Part shown: positions 41,948 to 53,434 of the stretch, one piece after another
Layout: the number at the start of each line of letters is the position of its first letter
How positions within the stretch are numbered: the first letter of the stretch is position 1
From: Semisulcospira habei
Lineage: Eukaryota > Mollusca > Gastropoda > Semisulcospiridae
NCBI GenBank assembly: GCA_036245525.1
Contig: BTPG01000005.1
Coordinates: forward strand, 180,696,623 to 180,760,622
Direction: 5' to 3'
Length of the DNA stretch: 64,000 nt
Notes under the pieces: generated by a model
What the model saw: only the letters and a program-made list of their open reading frames with translations
Database searches by the model: none
What the model was told of the DNA's origin: nothing
Translations under genes and position numbers: made by a program

Positions 41948-42045
41948 TATTAGGTCAAGGGTAGTGCTAGATTTGCGTGGCACCTTCAGGCGCCAAGGAA
42001 ATCTAGCACTACATTTGAAATATCACAATCGACATATCTCCCACT
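41948..42045. mobile_element. Family A hairpin, diverged
   Basis: GTCAAGGGTAGTGCTAGATT and AAATCTAGCACTACATTTGA arms; tip GGCACCTTCAGGCGCC; right flank CGACATATCTCCCACTG. Confidence 0.78.
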
Positions 42046-42231
42046 GTCGGCACTGCCCCTGCCAGAGAAACATGAAAGTCTGGTTTTTTTTTCCGAGGAG
42101 CAGTCAATTCTGACAGACAGTCAGTCGCCTTTCGCTTCAATGATTAGAATGTGGTGGGCTTTAGGTGATCGATTTTGCAACTTTCGGATACAGTAAAAAG
42201 TCCACCTCTCTGTCCAAAAGTTGAGAGTGTT

Positions 42232-42445
42232 TTAACTCATTTTACCCCAAGACCGAAATCCTTAAATTTTGCCGTTGTCCTCTGAAGACTGCAGTGCAGT
42301 GCAGGACACAGATCGACCATGATAATTCAAGGGTGATGCCAGAATAGCTTGGCGCCCATAGGCGCCAAGCTATTCTGGCATCACCCTTGAACTATCATGG
42401 TGGACCCTTATCTTGCTGTGGTGTGTCTGGGGTAGAATGAGTTAA
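42232..42445. mobile_element. Family A2 element, complete, opposite orientation
   Basis: TTAACTCATTTTACCCCAAG at the left, unique AATTTTGCCGTTGTCCTCTG, a hairpin with a GGCGCCCATAGGCGCC tip, and CTGGGGTAGAATGAGTTAA at the right. Confidence 0.93.
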
Positions 42446-42875
42446 TACAATACCGGCAATACAGTCGATTTTGTATATATCAAAGTCGGATGCTGCAATA
42501 TTCGGATATTACAACGCTTTTTCAGACGACCCGATTACACGAACACACTTTCTTTTTTTTTCTTTCTAAATAAATGTCATCGCTTATGACAAGCTTCAGA
42601 TCCAAAAGAAGTCCCTAGATGATATCTTAAGCTATATATTCGAAGTGTACTGTATTTGAACAGTACCAACCATCCCTGGGTTGGTCCCTAGCTGGTATTT
42701 CAAGTTCTGTCCAAAGTGTACTGCACGTAAACAGTACCAGCAGTCCTCGGTGTCTGGGATGGTCTGGCCCACGCCAAGCAATCCAAAACCCCTAGACGTA
42801 AACCACCCTACGCCAGGGAAACCAATACCCCCTTGAGACGATCTAAACTAAACCGGGTAGACGGGAGTTGGTCCA

Positions 42876-42955
42876 TTAACTCATTTAAGACGAACGGCAT
42901 CCGGATAGGCGGATTAAGCCGCATATCTGGATGCCGTTCGTCTCGAATGAGTTAA
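42876..42955. mobile_element. Family D element, intact
   Basis: TTAACTCATTTAAGACGAAC at the left, GTTCGTCTCGAATGAGTTAA at the right, with GGCATCCGGATA / ATCTGGATGCC arms. Confidence 0.9.
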
Positions 42956-43283
42956 AGATAACCCTCGATTCAGTATTTCATTTTCAAACTAAACTCACTC
43001 AGCGTTCCGCGGTGACATGTTTTATTTGTTGTCTGTTGTAAGTTGTAGTCTGTTGTAAGTTGTAAGAAATGTCGCAGCGATTTAAAACAACCAACCACAC
43101 ATTGGTATTGTTCAAGTGAAAATCATTTTGTTTTCCGCGGGACATCTGTTGTGCTATCGACCAGACTTTGTTTCCAAAGTCTGCATGCAAGTTTGGAAAG
43201 AAAAGACCAGTTGAAAATGTGGAGCGACTTCAATATCCTTGTTTATCTTATTAATGCACGGCGCTTTTCAACACGATCCGGGC

Positions 43284-43378
43284 TGACCAAGATAGTTCAG
43301 GGTGATGACAGAATAGCTTGGGGCCTACAGGCGCCAAGCTATTCAGGCACCACCCTTGAACTATCATGGTCGATCAAA
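43284..43378. mobile_element. Family A hairpin core
   Basis: GACCAAGATAGTTCAGGGTG, tip TTGGGGCCTACAGGCGCC, right arm ACCACCCTTGAACTATCATG. Confidence 0.82.
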
Positions 43379-43494
43379 ATCTTCTTGTCGTGGGTTATGT
43401 CTGAACAGGTTTAGTTAGCCCAACAATTCAAGTTAGGCAACGATTTGCAAAAAAAAAAACAACCGAAAATTGGCAACGTCTCAGTAAGCAAGGG

Positions 43495-43585
43495 GGCTTT
43501 CGGGCCGACGTCGGCCGCAGTCGGCACGTACAAAGCTGTGCCGCGCGTGCCAACTGCGGGCGAGGAAGGCACGATGACCTGTTGC
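43495..43585. mobile_element. Family E hairpin, imperfect
   Basis: TCGGGCCGACGTCGGCCGCA and GTGCCAACTGCGGGCGAGG arms around GGCACGTACAAAGCTGTGCC. Confidence 0.7.
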
Positions 43586-44668
<1,083 letters not shown>

Positions 44669-44685
44669 AACATGCGCGCATCTCC

Positions 44686-44741
44686 AGGAGGAATAGATCC
44701 TCATGCGCCCTCTCGACGCATGAGGATCTATGCCTCTTAGA
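44686..44741. mobile_element. Family B hairpin with short tip
   Basis: AGGAGGAATAGATCCTCATG arms; tip reduced to CGCCCTCTCGACG. Confidence 0.82.
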
Positions 44742-45223
44742 GATGTTTGGAGCGCGCGCGCACGCACTAACACGCACACACACACATCGACGCGCTTTCA
44801 GAAGAGCATGCAGGTGACCCGTGTACGTAGTGTATCATGTAGCTAGATAAAGTCAGCCTGCTTTGACACAAATTATACCAAGACTGAAATTGTATCGTGA
44901 AGTTCTAGTTTTGTCACTATTTTCTCAAGCCTATTAAGCAAAAGTGAAACTCATATCAAGTAAAATATAAAATTACGTAAAAACTAAAACTAACGTCATG
45001 ACAATTGACGTTTGACACATCAATGACGCGTATGTCCTGCGCCCCTTATATAACTCACTGACGCATTGGCAGATCTGCGGGACTTTTTCAATAGGAGATA
45101 ATTCAACATCAGATTCAGGTCAAAGACAAAAGGTAGAGGACAGCTCTCATATAGAAGGAACTCATATATATGGTTCATCCCATCTTGTTGATACTTGTCG
45201 TTGTTACTCTACAAAAAACAAAC

Positions 45224-45299
45224 ACAAAACAACAACAACAAACAAACAAATAAAAAAAAAAAAAAAAAAAACAAACAAACAAACAAACAAAAAAAAAAC

Positions 45300-45340
<41 letters not shown>

Positions 45341-45341
45341 C
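45224..45341. repeat. A-rich, (AAAC)n and (CAGA)n tracts
   Basis: A runs and AAAC repeats followed by CAGA units at 45310-45341. Confidence 0.9.
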
Positions 45342-45429
45342 AGAATGACAGTAAGATGCGGTCTCCAAAAGTCATCGGTTGACACGGATTCTTTGACAAG
45401 ATCTACATAAAACGTATTTCAGGATGTCT

Positions 45430-45464
45430 TTAACCCTCTGGCTACCGACAGCAAAAAAGGTTAA
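45430..45464. mobile_element. Internally deleted family C element
   Basis: TTAACCCTCTGGCTACCGAC runs directly into AGCAAAAAAGGTTAA; only 35 bp remain between TTAA ends. Confidence 0.65.
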
Positions 45465-45762
45465 AAATGAGGATAGAGTCATGACAGATTAACGTAAATG
45501 ATCAGTAAGCTGGTGCCGGATATCACTTGAAAGCAATACACTCTATATCCAGCAAGACAGACATGACTCCTAAACACGGGCAAACATGAATGTGGTGCGG
45601 ACAATGTGAAACCCATGTGAATTGGCAGGCTGACAGATCTGCCAGACAAATGTCCGAGTTTTGTCTTTTTTTTTACGTGTCCCCTGACACAATGTCCGGC
45701 TGTCAGCATAGCTAGCAGGAGCGCTGGGATAAGATAGCAGTGGATACAACCTAAGTTCTAAC

Positions 45763-45829
45763 AAGTGCTGGTCTGCGATTTTGAACCTTACGGCCTACGG
45801 CCGTAAGGTTTAAAATCACAGACCAGCAC
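45763..45829. mobile_element. Family F hairpin, intact
   Basis: GTGCTGGTCTGCGATTTTGA arms around CCTTACGGCCTACGGCCGTAAGG (given as CCTTACGGCC and GGCCGTAAGG). It lies just 3' of the Ser-rich exon on the minus strand. Confidence 0.88.
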
Positions 45830-45892
45830 ACTCGTGTCTTTCAATTATTTTAAATTGTTATCATATAAAAACAACAACCAAGGACGCCATAC

Positions 45893-46854
45893 CCAACAGC
45901 TCCAGACTCGCGGTCCAACTTGAAGGACCGCCCGCGCGTCAGTCCGGTCAGAAAAGACGGCCGTCGCGTCCTCCTGCCCCCTCCCCCCACGGCCGCGGTG
46001 GACCCGGGGCTCGTGCTGAGGATGGCAGCGTTGTTGCTGTCGCTCCTCACCTCCATCACGGAACTCGACAGCGACCGGTGGCGGGTGAGCGAGATGGCTT
46101 TCAGGCTGTTACAGCGGCGATAGTCGACTTGCGACTGGGATCTGAAAGTTGACGGCGACGTTAATGAGGTGGGCAGCATTGATGACTGCAGCGAAGACTG
46201 CTCTGCGGGCACCGATGATAGGGCTGGCGAAGATGACGAACCTGAAGACAACGTCGACGACTGGACAGACAGCAAGGCCGACGACATTTCTGACGACATT
46301 TCTGACGATTTAGCGGACAACGCCGCCATTGACCCTGATGTCATTTCTGACGATTCCACAGACAGTGAAGCTTGCGACGTTGACTTTGACATTTCTGATA
46401 AGGCCGCCAATGACCCCGACAACAGCGTAGATGACTCCACACAGGCTCTTGCAGACATCGCGGACGTCTCCACAGACGAGGACGTCAATAACTCTGACGA
46501 TGACATCGATCTTGAGGACTGCGTCGACATCGCCATTCCCATAGCGCTTGCAGAGGCAGCGAACTGTGGTGAAGACAAGCCAGCAGAGGAGGACAGCGAT
46601 GAGAGAGACGACCCTGATGATGAGTGGACGTTCTGTAGCACCTGACGCGATGAATGTTTCCTCTCTACATACTGATGCTGCACGCGTTCTTGCTGATGTT
46701 CTTGGCGATGGAAATGATGGAGCTGACTTTGTTGTTGCTGTATTTGTTGTTGAAGTTGCTGCAGCTGCTGCGTGGAGGCGGAGGATGATGACGTCATATT
46801 TTGTGCTTTTTGTATTTGTTGTTCTTTAAAATCGCCAAAACGTACATTCTTCAT
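45893..46854 (-). CDS. Serine-rich coding exon, candidate 5' exon of a long PDE4 isoform
   Basis: A minus-strand frame is open from ATG at 46854 and would end at a TAA just past 45850 if unspliced. An in-frame TGA lies about 30 bases upstream of the ATG, so this Met is a credible start. The protein is low complexity: a Gln/His stretch near residues 28-55, then about 200 residues dominated by Ser, Ala and Leu, then basic segments including RRTRRPSFLTGL and RGRSFKLDRESGAVG. RRPSF looks like a basophilic kinase site. A donor-like GG|GTATGG at 45894-45887 would end the exon with two bases of a codon. The PDE4 exon downstream starts with one base before its FDV codons, so joining restores the frame and gives VG-FDVENG. 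I infer a long-isoform N-terminus, and the 7-kb intron would hold the foldback array and many hairpin elements. It could instead belong to another gene. The opposite strand also has an acidic 158-codon frame (46169-46645), a reverse-complement shadow of the Ser codons. Confidence 0.55.
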
Positions 46855-47419
46855 CTTGAAAACAACCTGAATTTTGATTGTATGTCAATCTGTTCCCAAA
46901 TCTGGCCTTTCACCACTTCAAACCTCCTATATTTACAAAATCACAGTTTTTGTCAGACCTTTCCCAAAATCACCTCACACAAAGCAGGCAACACAGTATG
47001 AGAGCACCTGTTTCCCAGTTACGCACACAGTAGACGCAGACGGTTCATTTGTCTTGGACAAAACAGTTGTCAGGATATACGATAAGATCAACCGAGAGAC
47101 TCCCTCCCTGTGCTGCAGCAAAGAGTACCGGTCTCCTTTCCAACCAACCAGACACAAACCCGGCAGAGTCAGTGTCGGTGTCAGTGCCCGAAGGTAAAGG
47201 CTAGAGTTACTTAATACACTGTTTTCAGTCAGTAGATTTCCACTTCACAAATCCAGCGAGTACAAATTCATTCACCTTCAAAATATGAAACACGCGAATT
47301 ACAGTTATACTCCTGGGCCGATACCGAAGGCAAAAACTGAGAAATTGCACCAACGCAACAACCTTGCTTTCTCACACCTTCTGATTACAATCTCAGAACC
47401 TTTGCTCAGCCAGCTTTTT
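46855..47419 (-). other. Region 5' of the Ser-rich exon; no feature seen
   Basis: Would contain the 5' UTR or promoter if the exon is first. No TATA-like or CpG-rich signal stood out. Confidence 0.4.
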
Positions 47420-47495
47420 CTATCTGCAAGAGGCATAGATTCTCACCAGCCCCATGCGGACGCAGGGGCTCGTGAGAATCTATGGCTTTTGCCAT
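47420..47495. mobile_element. Family B hairpin, slightly diverged
   Basis: GCAAGAGGCATAGATTCTCA and GAGAATCTATGGCTTTTGC arms. Confidence 0.85.
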
Positions 47496-47537
47496 TGCGC
47501 CATTACGAATCGGTCTCATTTACATCACATCCTTGGT

Positions 47538-47727
47538 TTAATCCTTTTAGCGCCATGGGCGCCTTTCCCGAATTTTGGAAGTGTTACTTACCACTTGCAG
47601 AGGTGGATGGCATGTATTCAGGGAGTGCCATTAGCTGGCCTTCAGCGCCAAGCTAATCTGGCACTACCCTTGAATTATCGTGGTCAATCAATCTCCTGCT
47701 GTATGGGCATGACGCTGAAAGAGTTAA
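47538..47727. mobile_element. Family A4-type element, left arm eroded
   Basis: TTAATCCTTTTAGCGCCATG at the left and CATGACGCTGAAAGAGTTAA at the right. The right arm CAAGCTAATCTGGCACTACC is intact; the left arm is partly deleted (GTATTCAGGGAGTGCCATTA). Confidence 0.8.
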
Positions 47728-48026
47728 TGAACAGATCAGTTTCACGATACACTGCGATCACCAAGTCTGCAAGCGGTGAAGATTTTCATGGGGCTTTCAT
47801 CTGCAGGGGAATGGTCTCACGAAAGTCTATACGTAAGACTCAGAGAACGGCCCTGATAACGATCCATAAACGTGTCACATCTCTGCTCCACACACAAGTG
47901 AGACAACGGTGTGTATCATGGGGTTGACCAATGATCACGAACTGCGCGTCTGACGCGAGTGACAGCACGCTGACCGCCGACATGAAGATCCGCGTGAAGA
48001 ACACAAATTGTAAGCATGACCCCCCC

Positions 48027-48098
48027 AAAAAAAAAAAATAAATAAATAAATAAATAAAAAAAAATAATAATAAAAAAAAAATAAATAATAATAAAAAA
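48027..48098. repeat. A-rich (AAAT)n tract
   Basis: AAAT and AATA repeats. Confidence 0.9.
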
Positions 48099-48118
48099 AG
48101 GCTTAAAGAACCTAGGAC

Positions 48119-48228
48119 TAAGAAGAGACATAAATCCTCATGAGCCCCCGCGACTGCGGGGGCTCATGAGGGTTTATGTCTCTTCTTCGCTGGGTAGCGT
48201 TCGCCTGGCCCCGGCACTTATGGGGTTA
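48119..48228. mobile_element. Family B2 element, left end lost
   Basis: A hairpin AAGAGACATAAATCCTCATG with a GCCCCCGCGACTGCGGGGGC tip; right end CCGGCACTTATGGGGTTAA at 48210-48228. Confidence 0.86.
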
Positions 48229-48368
48229 AGAAACTGTATCCCGCAAGACATATGCCGTGTCCATCAAGTATAATGACGCTCAAAATAGTACTCTGGAACT
48301 CCTCAGCACACCTAGCGTAAATCATGGCTTTCCTGAAGAACAGTTTATGCTCCCGTGCGAAAGTAGGC

Positions 48369-48370
<2 letters not shown>

Positions 48371-48405
<35 letters not shown>
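48371..48405. repeat. Poly-A tract
   Basis: About 35 A. Confidence 0.9.
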
Positions 48406-48408
<3 letters not shown>

Positions 48409-48497
48409 CGAGCTCATGTGTTGTTAAGTTTTAATAACCTTTCTTTGAAGAAATATAAGCCTCTCCCAAAATCATTACTTCTACGTGTATACTGTTT

Positions 48498-48792
48498 TTA
48501 CAGAGCCCTTTGGCTGGATGTAGCGCGTTTTTGTCGCGATGATTCCCGCAGGAAATAACAACACCCTGACATCCCGCAGGAAATAACAACACCCTGACAT
48601 CCCGCAGGAATAACAACACCCTGACATCCCGCAGGAATAACAACACCCTGACATCCCGCAGGAATAACAACACCCTGACATCCCGCAGGAATAACAACAC
48701 CCTGACATCCCGCAGGAAATAACAACTGTGACACCCTGACATCCCGCAGGAATCATCGCGACAAAAAGCGCTACCGACAGCCAAAGGATTAA
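48498..48792. mobile_element. Family C element with loop expanded into a minisatellite
   Basis: Arms GTAGCGCGTTTTTGTCGCGA and TCGCGACAAAAAGCGCTACC are normal, and the right end AGCCAAAGGATTAA keeps TTAA. Between them CCCGCAGGAATAACAACACC, CTGACAT repeats with a 27-28 bp period, with the CCCGCAGG motif at eight positions from 48545 to 48742. Translated frames here are repeats of the same codons, not genes. Confidence 0.93.
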
Positions 48793-49342
48793 TCTCCGTC
48801 TTTACACTTCTGATATGAAATCTTACAAGAGAGCGTAATATTTGCGTTGCATAAGCAGGGCGTACTGATTCGCTACGAAAGAGAAACGAAAACTGAATTC
48901 TAAACACTGGCTATAGACCTTCGAGCTTTAAGTCGTAACGTTCAAAATCATGAGACGAACACCTGCGCGATATCGATAGTGGTCTTTCCGTCCAAGCACA
49001 CTGTTCCTGACAAAACAAAGAGCAAAGAGCAGAGGTGAGCACAGTCAATACAGCACCGCCAACAGACTAGTTTTTTCTTTCTGCGACTGCGCTGCGCGAG
49101 ACAGACATAACCGGCTCAGTGAAAGCGCCAAAGAGCTAGGGCTTCCGCAGACCAGTTGCTCAGGCTCGATGCTTAACAAGTTCCTGTCAGTGATTGCCCG
49201 CGCTGGCCAGACAATGCCGCACGCACCGCACACAAGCAAGTCTTGCACACCGGACCATAAGTACTCAATCCAAGAAATAACTATGATTGACAGCGCGGAC
49301 AAAGGCTGATGAATGGTCTGCCGTGGCCAGCGCTGACTTAGT

Positions 49343-49469
49343 CTAACCCTTTGGCCGTGTGTCGCTAGCGTTTTTCTTTTTTTGTGTTTTGTTGTTGTTG
49401 TTGTTGTTTTTTTGGAGCTATTCAGTTTGGTGATTCCTTCAGAAAACGCCACCGACAGGGAAAGGGTTA
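49343..49469. mobile_element. Family C element with poly-T/GTT loop
   Basis: CTAACCCTTTGGCCGTGTGT at the left and ACCGACAGGGAAAGGGTTA at the right; the stem is disrupted by a GTT-rich stretch at 49381-49420. Confidence 0.75.
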
Positions 49470-49692
49470 CGTCACCGCGATTGCGGCCACGGCGCTGAAT
49501 GCACAAAAATAATTACTGAACTAAATGCGTAAAATCGTCAGTCTCCCACACACAGTCCCTCGCTTTTTTCTTTTTAATTTAAACTTTGCACGGTGCATAA
49601 AGCTCTATCTGAGGTTAGGCGCCATAGAAATCACCATTATTATTATTTTTTATTAAACGACAGTCTCGAACGTTGGTGTTGTAATGACTGAT

Positions 49693-49792
49693 CGATAGAT
49701 TGCGATTGTTCAAGGGTAGTGCTGGATTAGCCGGCTTGGCGCCAAGGCGCTAAGCCAATCCAGCACAACCCTTGAACAATCACAGTCTATTA
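49693..49792. mobile_element. Family A-like hairpin with different arm bases
   Basis: ATAGATTGCGATTGTTCAAG and CTTGAACAATCACAGTCTAT arms, TAGCCGGCTTGGCGCC tip. It keeps the family-A inner stem but the outer arm GACCATGATAA is replaced. Confidence 0.82.
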
Positions 49793-49799
49793 CCAGTAA

Positions 49800-49996
49800 T
49801 TTAGATCGCCAACTGAGTGTATGACATGATGAATGCATGTGCATTTAGATCGCCAACTGAGTGTATGACATGACGAATGCATGTGCAGCCCTACAAGTGA
49901 GGATGTATTTTACTGTGTCCATGTCACACAAAAATCCTAGTAACGTTATACTTGGTGAATAAATGTCTTATTATGTTATGTTATGTTATGTTAATT
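49800..49996 (+). repeat. 44-bp direct duplication and (TTATG)n tail
   Basis: TTAGATCGCCAACTGAGTGT recurs at 49801 and 49845. TGAATAAATGTC then (TTATG)n at 49970-49992 resembles a retroelement 3' end. Confidence 0.7.
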
Positions 49997-50572
49997 ACAA
50001 CGCCAACGTTTGTACAATCACAGACTATCGTCTCCAGCAAGCAGAACGCCAAACTGGCGTTAGCGAGGTCGCCCTAGAATTGCAAAATTACTGAGCTACT
50101 GCAAGAACAAGCTACCGACTTTTGCCGGCGCAAATCCTCAAAACAGTGTCCCGGCCATCCCTACGGACCTCCTTTGATGTGGGGGCAGTTAGACGCAATT
50201 ATCTTCCACTGCGAACCTCAAGAGGAGGCAAAGAAGCAGGATAACACTCTGATCGCTCTTTTTCCCTTGAAGGCAACAGACTGCACAAACAGGATTGTTG
50301 TTCTGTACGAAGAGGTAAGGATCAACACTAGCTGTCAGCGGCATTTTGATTTTCTTCGACCTTCACGGTGTTCAGATGCCGTGTTAGCCATGAAAAAAAA
50401 GTTGAATTGTTTAAAAAAATAAAACCCTACACTGTATTCAGAAGAAAAACACGACGTATCGGAGCTTATATATCCGTCTGTGAACATGAATAACGGCCTT
50501 TAATGCAGTTGAGTACACATTTCAACTGTCCTTTCATTCATACGAAAGCCTTGCGGTAGTTATTTCATTTTA
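49997..50572. other. No feature seen
   Basis: No coding or repeat signal recognised. Confidence 0.6.
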
Positions 50573-50745
50573 AAACCTTTCACTGCCGGATGACGCAGAC
50601 CGCTGTGTTTGTGAAATCTTTGGTAATTCAACGTTAAAGAGTCCTTGGCCTGCCGTCTCAGTAACATAGATAGAAAGTGGTGTCAGCAAGAGGACCTCAT
50701 GAGGATCTATGTCTCTTGTCTTATGAGGATCTATGTCTCTTGCAG
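50573..50745. mobile_element. Family B element with duplicated right arm and no tip
   Basis: AAAACCTTTCACTGCCGGAT at the left, the flank AAATCTTTGGTAATTCAACG, then AAGAGGACCTCATGAGGATC and two copies of TATGAGGATCTATGTCTCTT ending at TTGCAG. Confidence 0.82.
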
Positions 50746-51399
50746 TCGAATCGCTGAACCGCTATTCCGGAGAATAATCGAGGACCACGAGACCTTTCCC
50801 GTTCAAAGTGAGATCACTGGGTGGAACTTCCGGTCAAGAGCGCCCTCTGGTAATGTGCACGGCATAGAACGTTGCCTCCCTGATTTGAGGCCAGCTGAGT
50901 GGTCGGAGGAAAAAAAAAATGAGCAGAAGTCAACAGAATGAGCGATGCAAAGAAAACCATCATACGGACAGCTGTAGAGTTCACCCTGCCTAGGCGATTC
51001 ACTCAATCTGAGGATGCAAACAAAGCCGATCTCTATGAGCAAAAGGCCTGGATTCTCATTGGCCTCTGCGGCTTCAGAGACACAAGAGTATCTGAGCCGT
51101 GTTGCAGGTGAAAGAAAATGACTGATAGACTGAGAAATGAATGCCAAGGCTGGAGACAATTACAAGAAATTTATCATTTTTATTATTTTTATCACTATGA
51201 TTACCATTATTACTATTTTCAAAGGGCCAAATCAGTCGTCTGCCAGGCTCCTAGCCTCCCGAAATTTGAAGTCACGGAAACTGAAAGTAGTCAACAACGG
51301 CAGATCAGAGAGTACCGCGCTGAAGGCTTAGCCTTTTCAGCCTTGTCTTTCAGGTGTCAGGGTTGATGAAATAAGCGGCGGCACGAACGTGACCCACTA

Positions 51400-51512
51400 A
51401 GCAAAAGGTCCTCGGGCCTACGTCTGCCGCAGTGGTCCCGCGCACAACCGTGCGCGGGACAACTACGGCTGACGTCGGCCCAAGAGTCTTTTTTTGCACG
51501 CTGGCTTAGTGT
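51400..51512. mobile_element. Family E hairpin with longer ends
   Basis: ACTAAGCAAAAGGTCCTCGG at the left and GAGTCTTTTTTTGCACGC..GCTTAGT at the right; core GGGCC.ACGTC.GCCG around CGCGCACAACCGTGCGCG. Confidence 0.85.
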
Positions 51513-51587
51513 CAGACCCTCTCCTTCAGGTATCGTCCGGGTTGATCTGATCAGCCCGCGGCGAATCGAAACAAGTATTAATAATCA

Positions 51588-51716
51588 GCGAGCAGTTGCA
51601 TGAGTGAGGTTAGTCCTGCGCCAGCCACTAAGCAAGTTGCTCCGCTACTGCGGGGCACCTCGCTTAGTGGCTGGAGCAAGACGAAACTCACTCGAGCACT
51701 GAACTGGCCCAAGGTT
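51588..51716. mobile_element. Family G inverted-repeat element
   Basis: GCAGTTGCATGAGTGAGGTT and CTCACTCGAGCACTGAACTG; inner arms AGCCACTAAGCAAG / CTCGCTTAGTGGCT. Confidence 0.82.
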
Positions 51717-52090
51717 CATCCATCGAGTATCGCTTACATAAATACACTGATTTCCCACAACCGGCGAAGCGAGAGGTGACCAAGTTAACAACTTCACTAC
51801 TCTACAACACCTACACTCAGATTTTGAAATCAACATTGCGACACCATCACACACAAAACCTATGATTCTCCTGTTTCTGACAACTTCTCGGCGTCTATCA
51901 TGGACACAAGCCTCTCGTCTCGCACCTCTTATAGTCTGTACTGACACGGCTTGAAAGATCGCTGACACTTTAATGACTATACAGACCGACTCCGGCCAAG
52001 ACTTTTAGATCTTTTCTTGAGATTTGGAAAGTGTGCTTGCAAGAAACCGAAGTAAATCAGTGTGTGCCGCGAAAGTTGCGCGGCAAAGGC

Positions 52091-52527
52091 TTAACCCCTT
52101 AACTGGTGGGGGCAAGGCAAGCGCTTGCAAGACTGAAACATCTGCAAGAGACATAAATCCTCATAAGTTGCCACATAAGACATAAGTTGCCACATTCCTT
52201 CTGCGAATGAAGATAAGTAGCGGCTAATCTCTCTGTTTGTTTGTTTGTCTATTTTGACAAAGGGTATTTACCCGAAATATTAACTTTTGTGTTGTACCCG
52301 TACTTTCTAAGCGTGTTTCTTTCTCTGTTGGGTACTTCTTTGCATAAATCCTCATGAGCCCCCGCAGTCGCGGGGGCTCATAAGAATTTATGTCTCTTGT
52401 TAGTCACGTGTTCTGTATACTTATTCTAGGTCCTATGTCACTGCGTTTTTCACGCGAATCAGTTGTCGGGTCAGTGTGCAGTGATTTCAGACGCGAAATC
52501 CGCGCCTACAGGCGGTCAATGGGTTAA
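52091..52527. mobile_element. Family B2 element split by an insertion
   Basis: TTAACCCCTTAACTGGTGGG at the left and GCGGTCAATGGGTTAA at the right. The left arm GCAAGAGACATAAATCCTCA is interrupted, and the arm restarts at CATAAATCCTCATGAGCCCC (52343). The flank TTTTTCACGCGAATC matches 21240-21270. Confidence 0.9.
52152..52355 (+). mobile_element. Short retro-insertion with 13-bp target duplication
   Basis: CATAAATCCTCAT at 52152-52164 and 52343-52355 flank a 178-bp insert. The insert holds a direct repeat of AAGTTGCCACATAAGACAT-type sequence and a motif TTGACAAAGGGTATTTACCC followed by GAAA at 52254-52277. That is a 4-5 bp stem then GAAA, reminiscent of the hammerhead core found in Penelope-like elements. 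No coding part. Confidence 0.55.
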
Positions 52528-52684
52528 CTTTATTGCAAAAATAATAAAATAATAATAATTATAAAAAAATAAAAAAAATAAAAAAAATTATCAAACGCAG
52601 TTCTAGAGATTTTGTGGTCTCACTTGCCAAAACAGCTTTGATCCGCCAACGGAGAGAACACTCCCCATCCGTGTATATCCCAGC

Positions 52685-52765
52685 GCGCGAAAGGTCCTTG
52701 GCCCAAGGCGATTGCGCGCGAACCAACAGCGGCCGCCTTCGGCCCGATGGTCTTTCTCGCGTTGG
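52685..52765. mobile_element. Family E hairpin, imperfect
   Basis: GCGCGAAAGGTCCTTGGCCC and CGGCCCGATGGTCTTTCTCG with a degraded centre. Confidence 0.68.
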
Positions 52766-52825
52766 AATGTTCCACTCCCTGAAGATATCTAAATCATGCA
52801 GCGGCATATCATTATCAGTCAAGCA

Positions 52826-52828
<3 letters not shown>

Positions 52829-52894
<66 letters not shown>

Positions 52895-52915
52895 CTCTCT
52901 CTCTCTCTCTCTCTG
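52829..52915. repeat. (CT)n microsatellite
   Basis: CT units with short interruptions TTT and GTGTG. Confidence 0.96.
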
Positions 52916-53434
52916 ATGATAAAAGCAGTTGGGGCGCAGGCGATCCTGCATTTTCTTCGTCTTCAGCCGGTACGGAGTGGGACAATCCAGTTCAACACAG
53001 GTTATATCAAGTAATTTGACAATGACTCTACTCCGTTCTATAAATACAACGCTTTCAGTACGAGAAACAGTTAAAAATAGATTGACACGCTAACGGCTGG
53101 GCAGAATAAATAAGTGCGATTACGCGTGTGCTTTTGCTGCGTGTCCCAACTGCTGTTAACGTTCATAAGGTGTGTCGACAAAGCATAACAAACACAAATG
53201 GTGCTGAAATGTGTCTTCAAATCTATGCGTAATGGTACTTTCACTGGGTTTAACGCCGAGCAGGCAACTAGGGTCATCTGACCACAAGAACACACTTACA
53301 CGGTGAACTCAGTGGCCGCGAACAAAAAACGGTCAATGCAAACATTGCTTCTTGGAAGTGAATGGCCAGAACAGGTACTGAGGGTTCGGTAGTCTTGTAA
53401 GAAAGCCGCCCAAATGCCTCAGCCTTAGTCACAC

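Noticed and set aside
46169..46645. Acidic Asp-rich 158-codon ORF on the plus strand
   Set aside because: It is the reverse complement of the Ser-codon-rich minus-strand exon. The minus frame is longer and its splice phase fits the PDE4 exon.
48431..48907. ORFs with a repeated RDVRVLLF-type motif
   Set aside because: Translation of the 27-bp minisatellite in the loop of a family C element.
49045..49506. 153-codon minus-strand ORF
   Set aside because: Overlaps a family C element and a GTT-rich tract. Low-complexity residues only.
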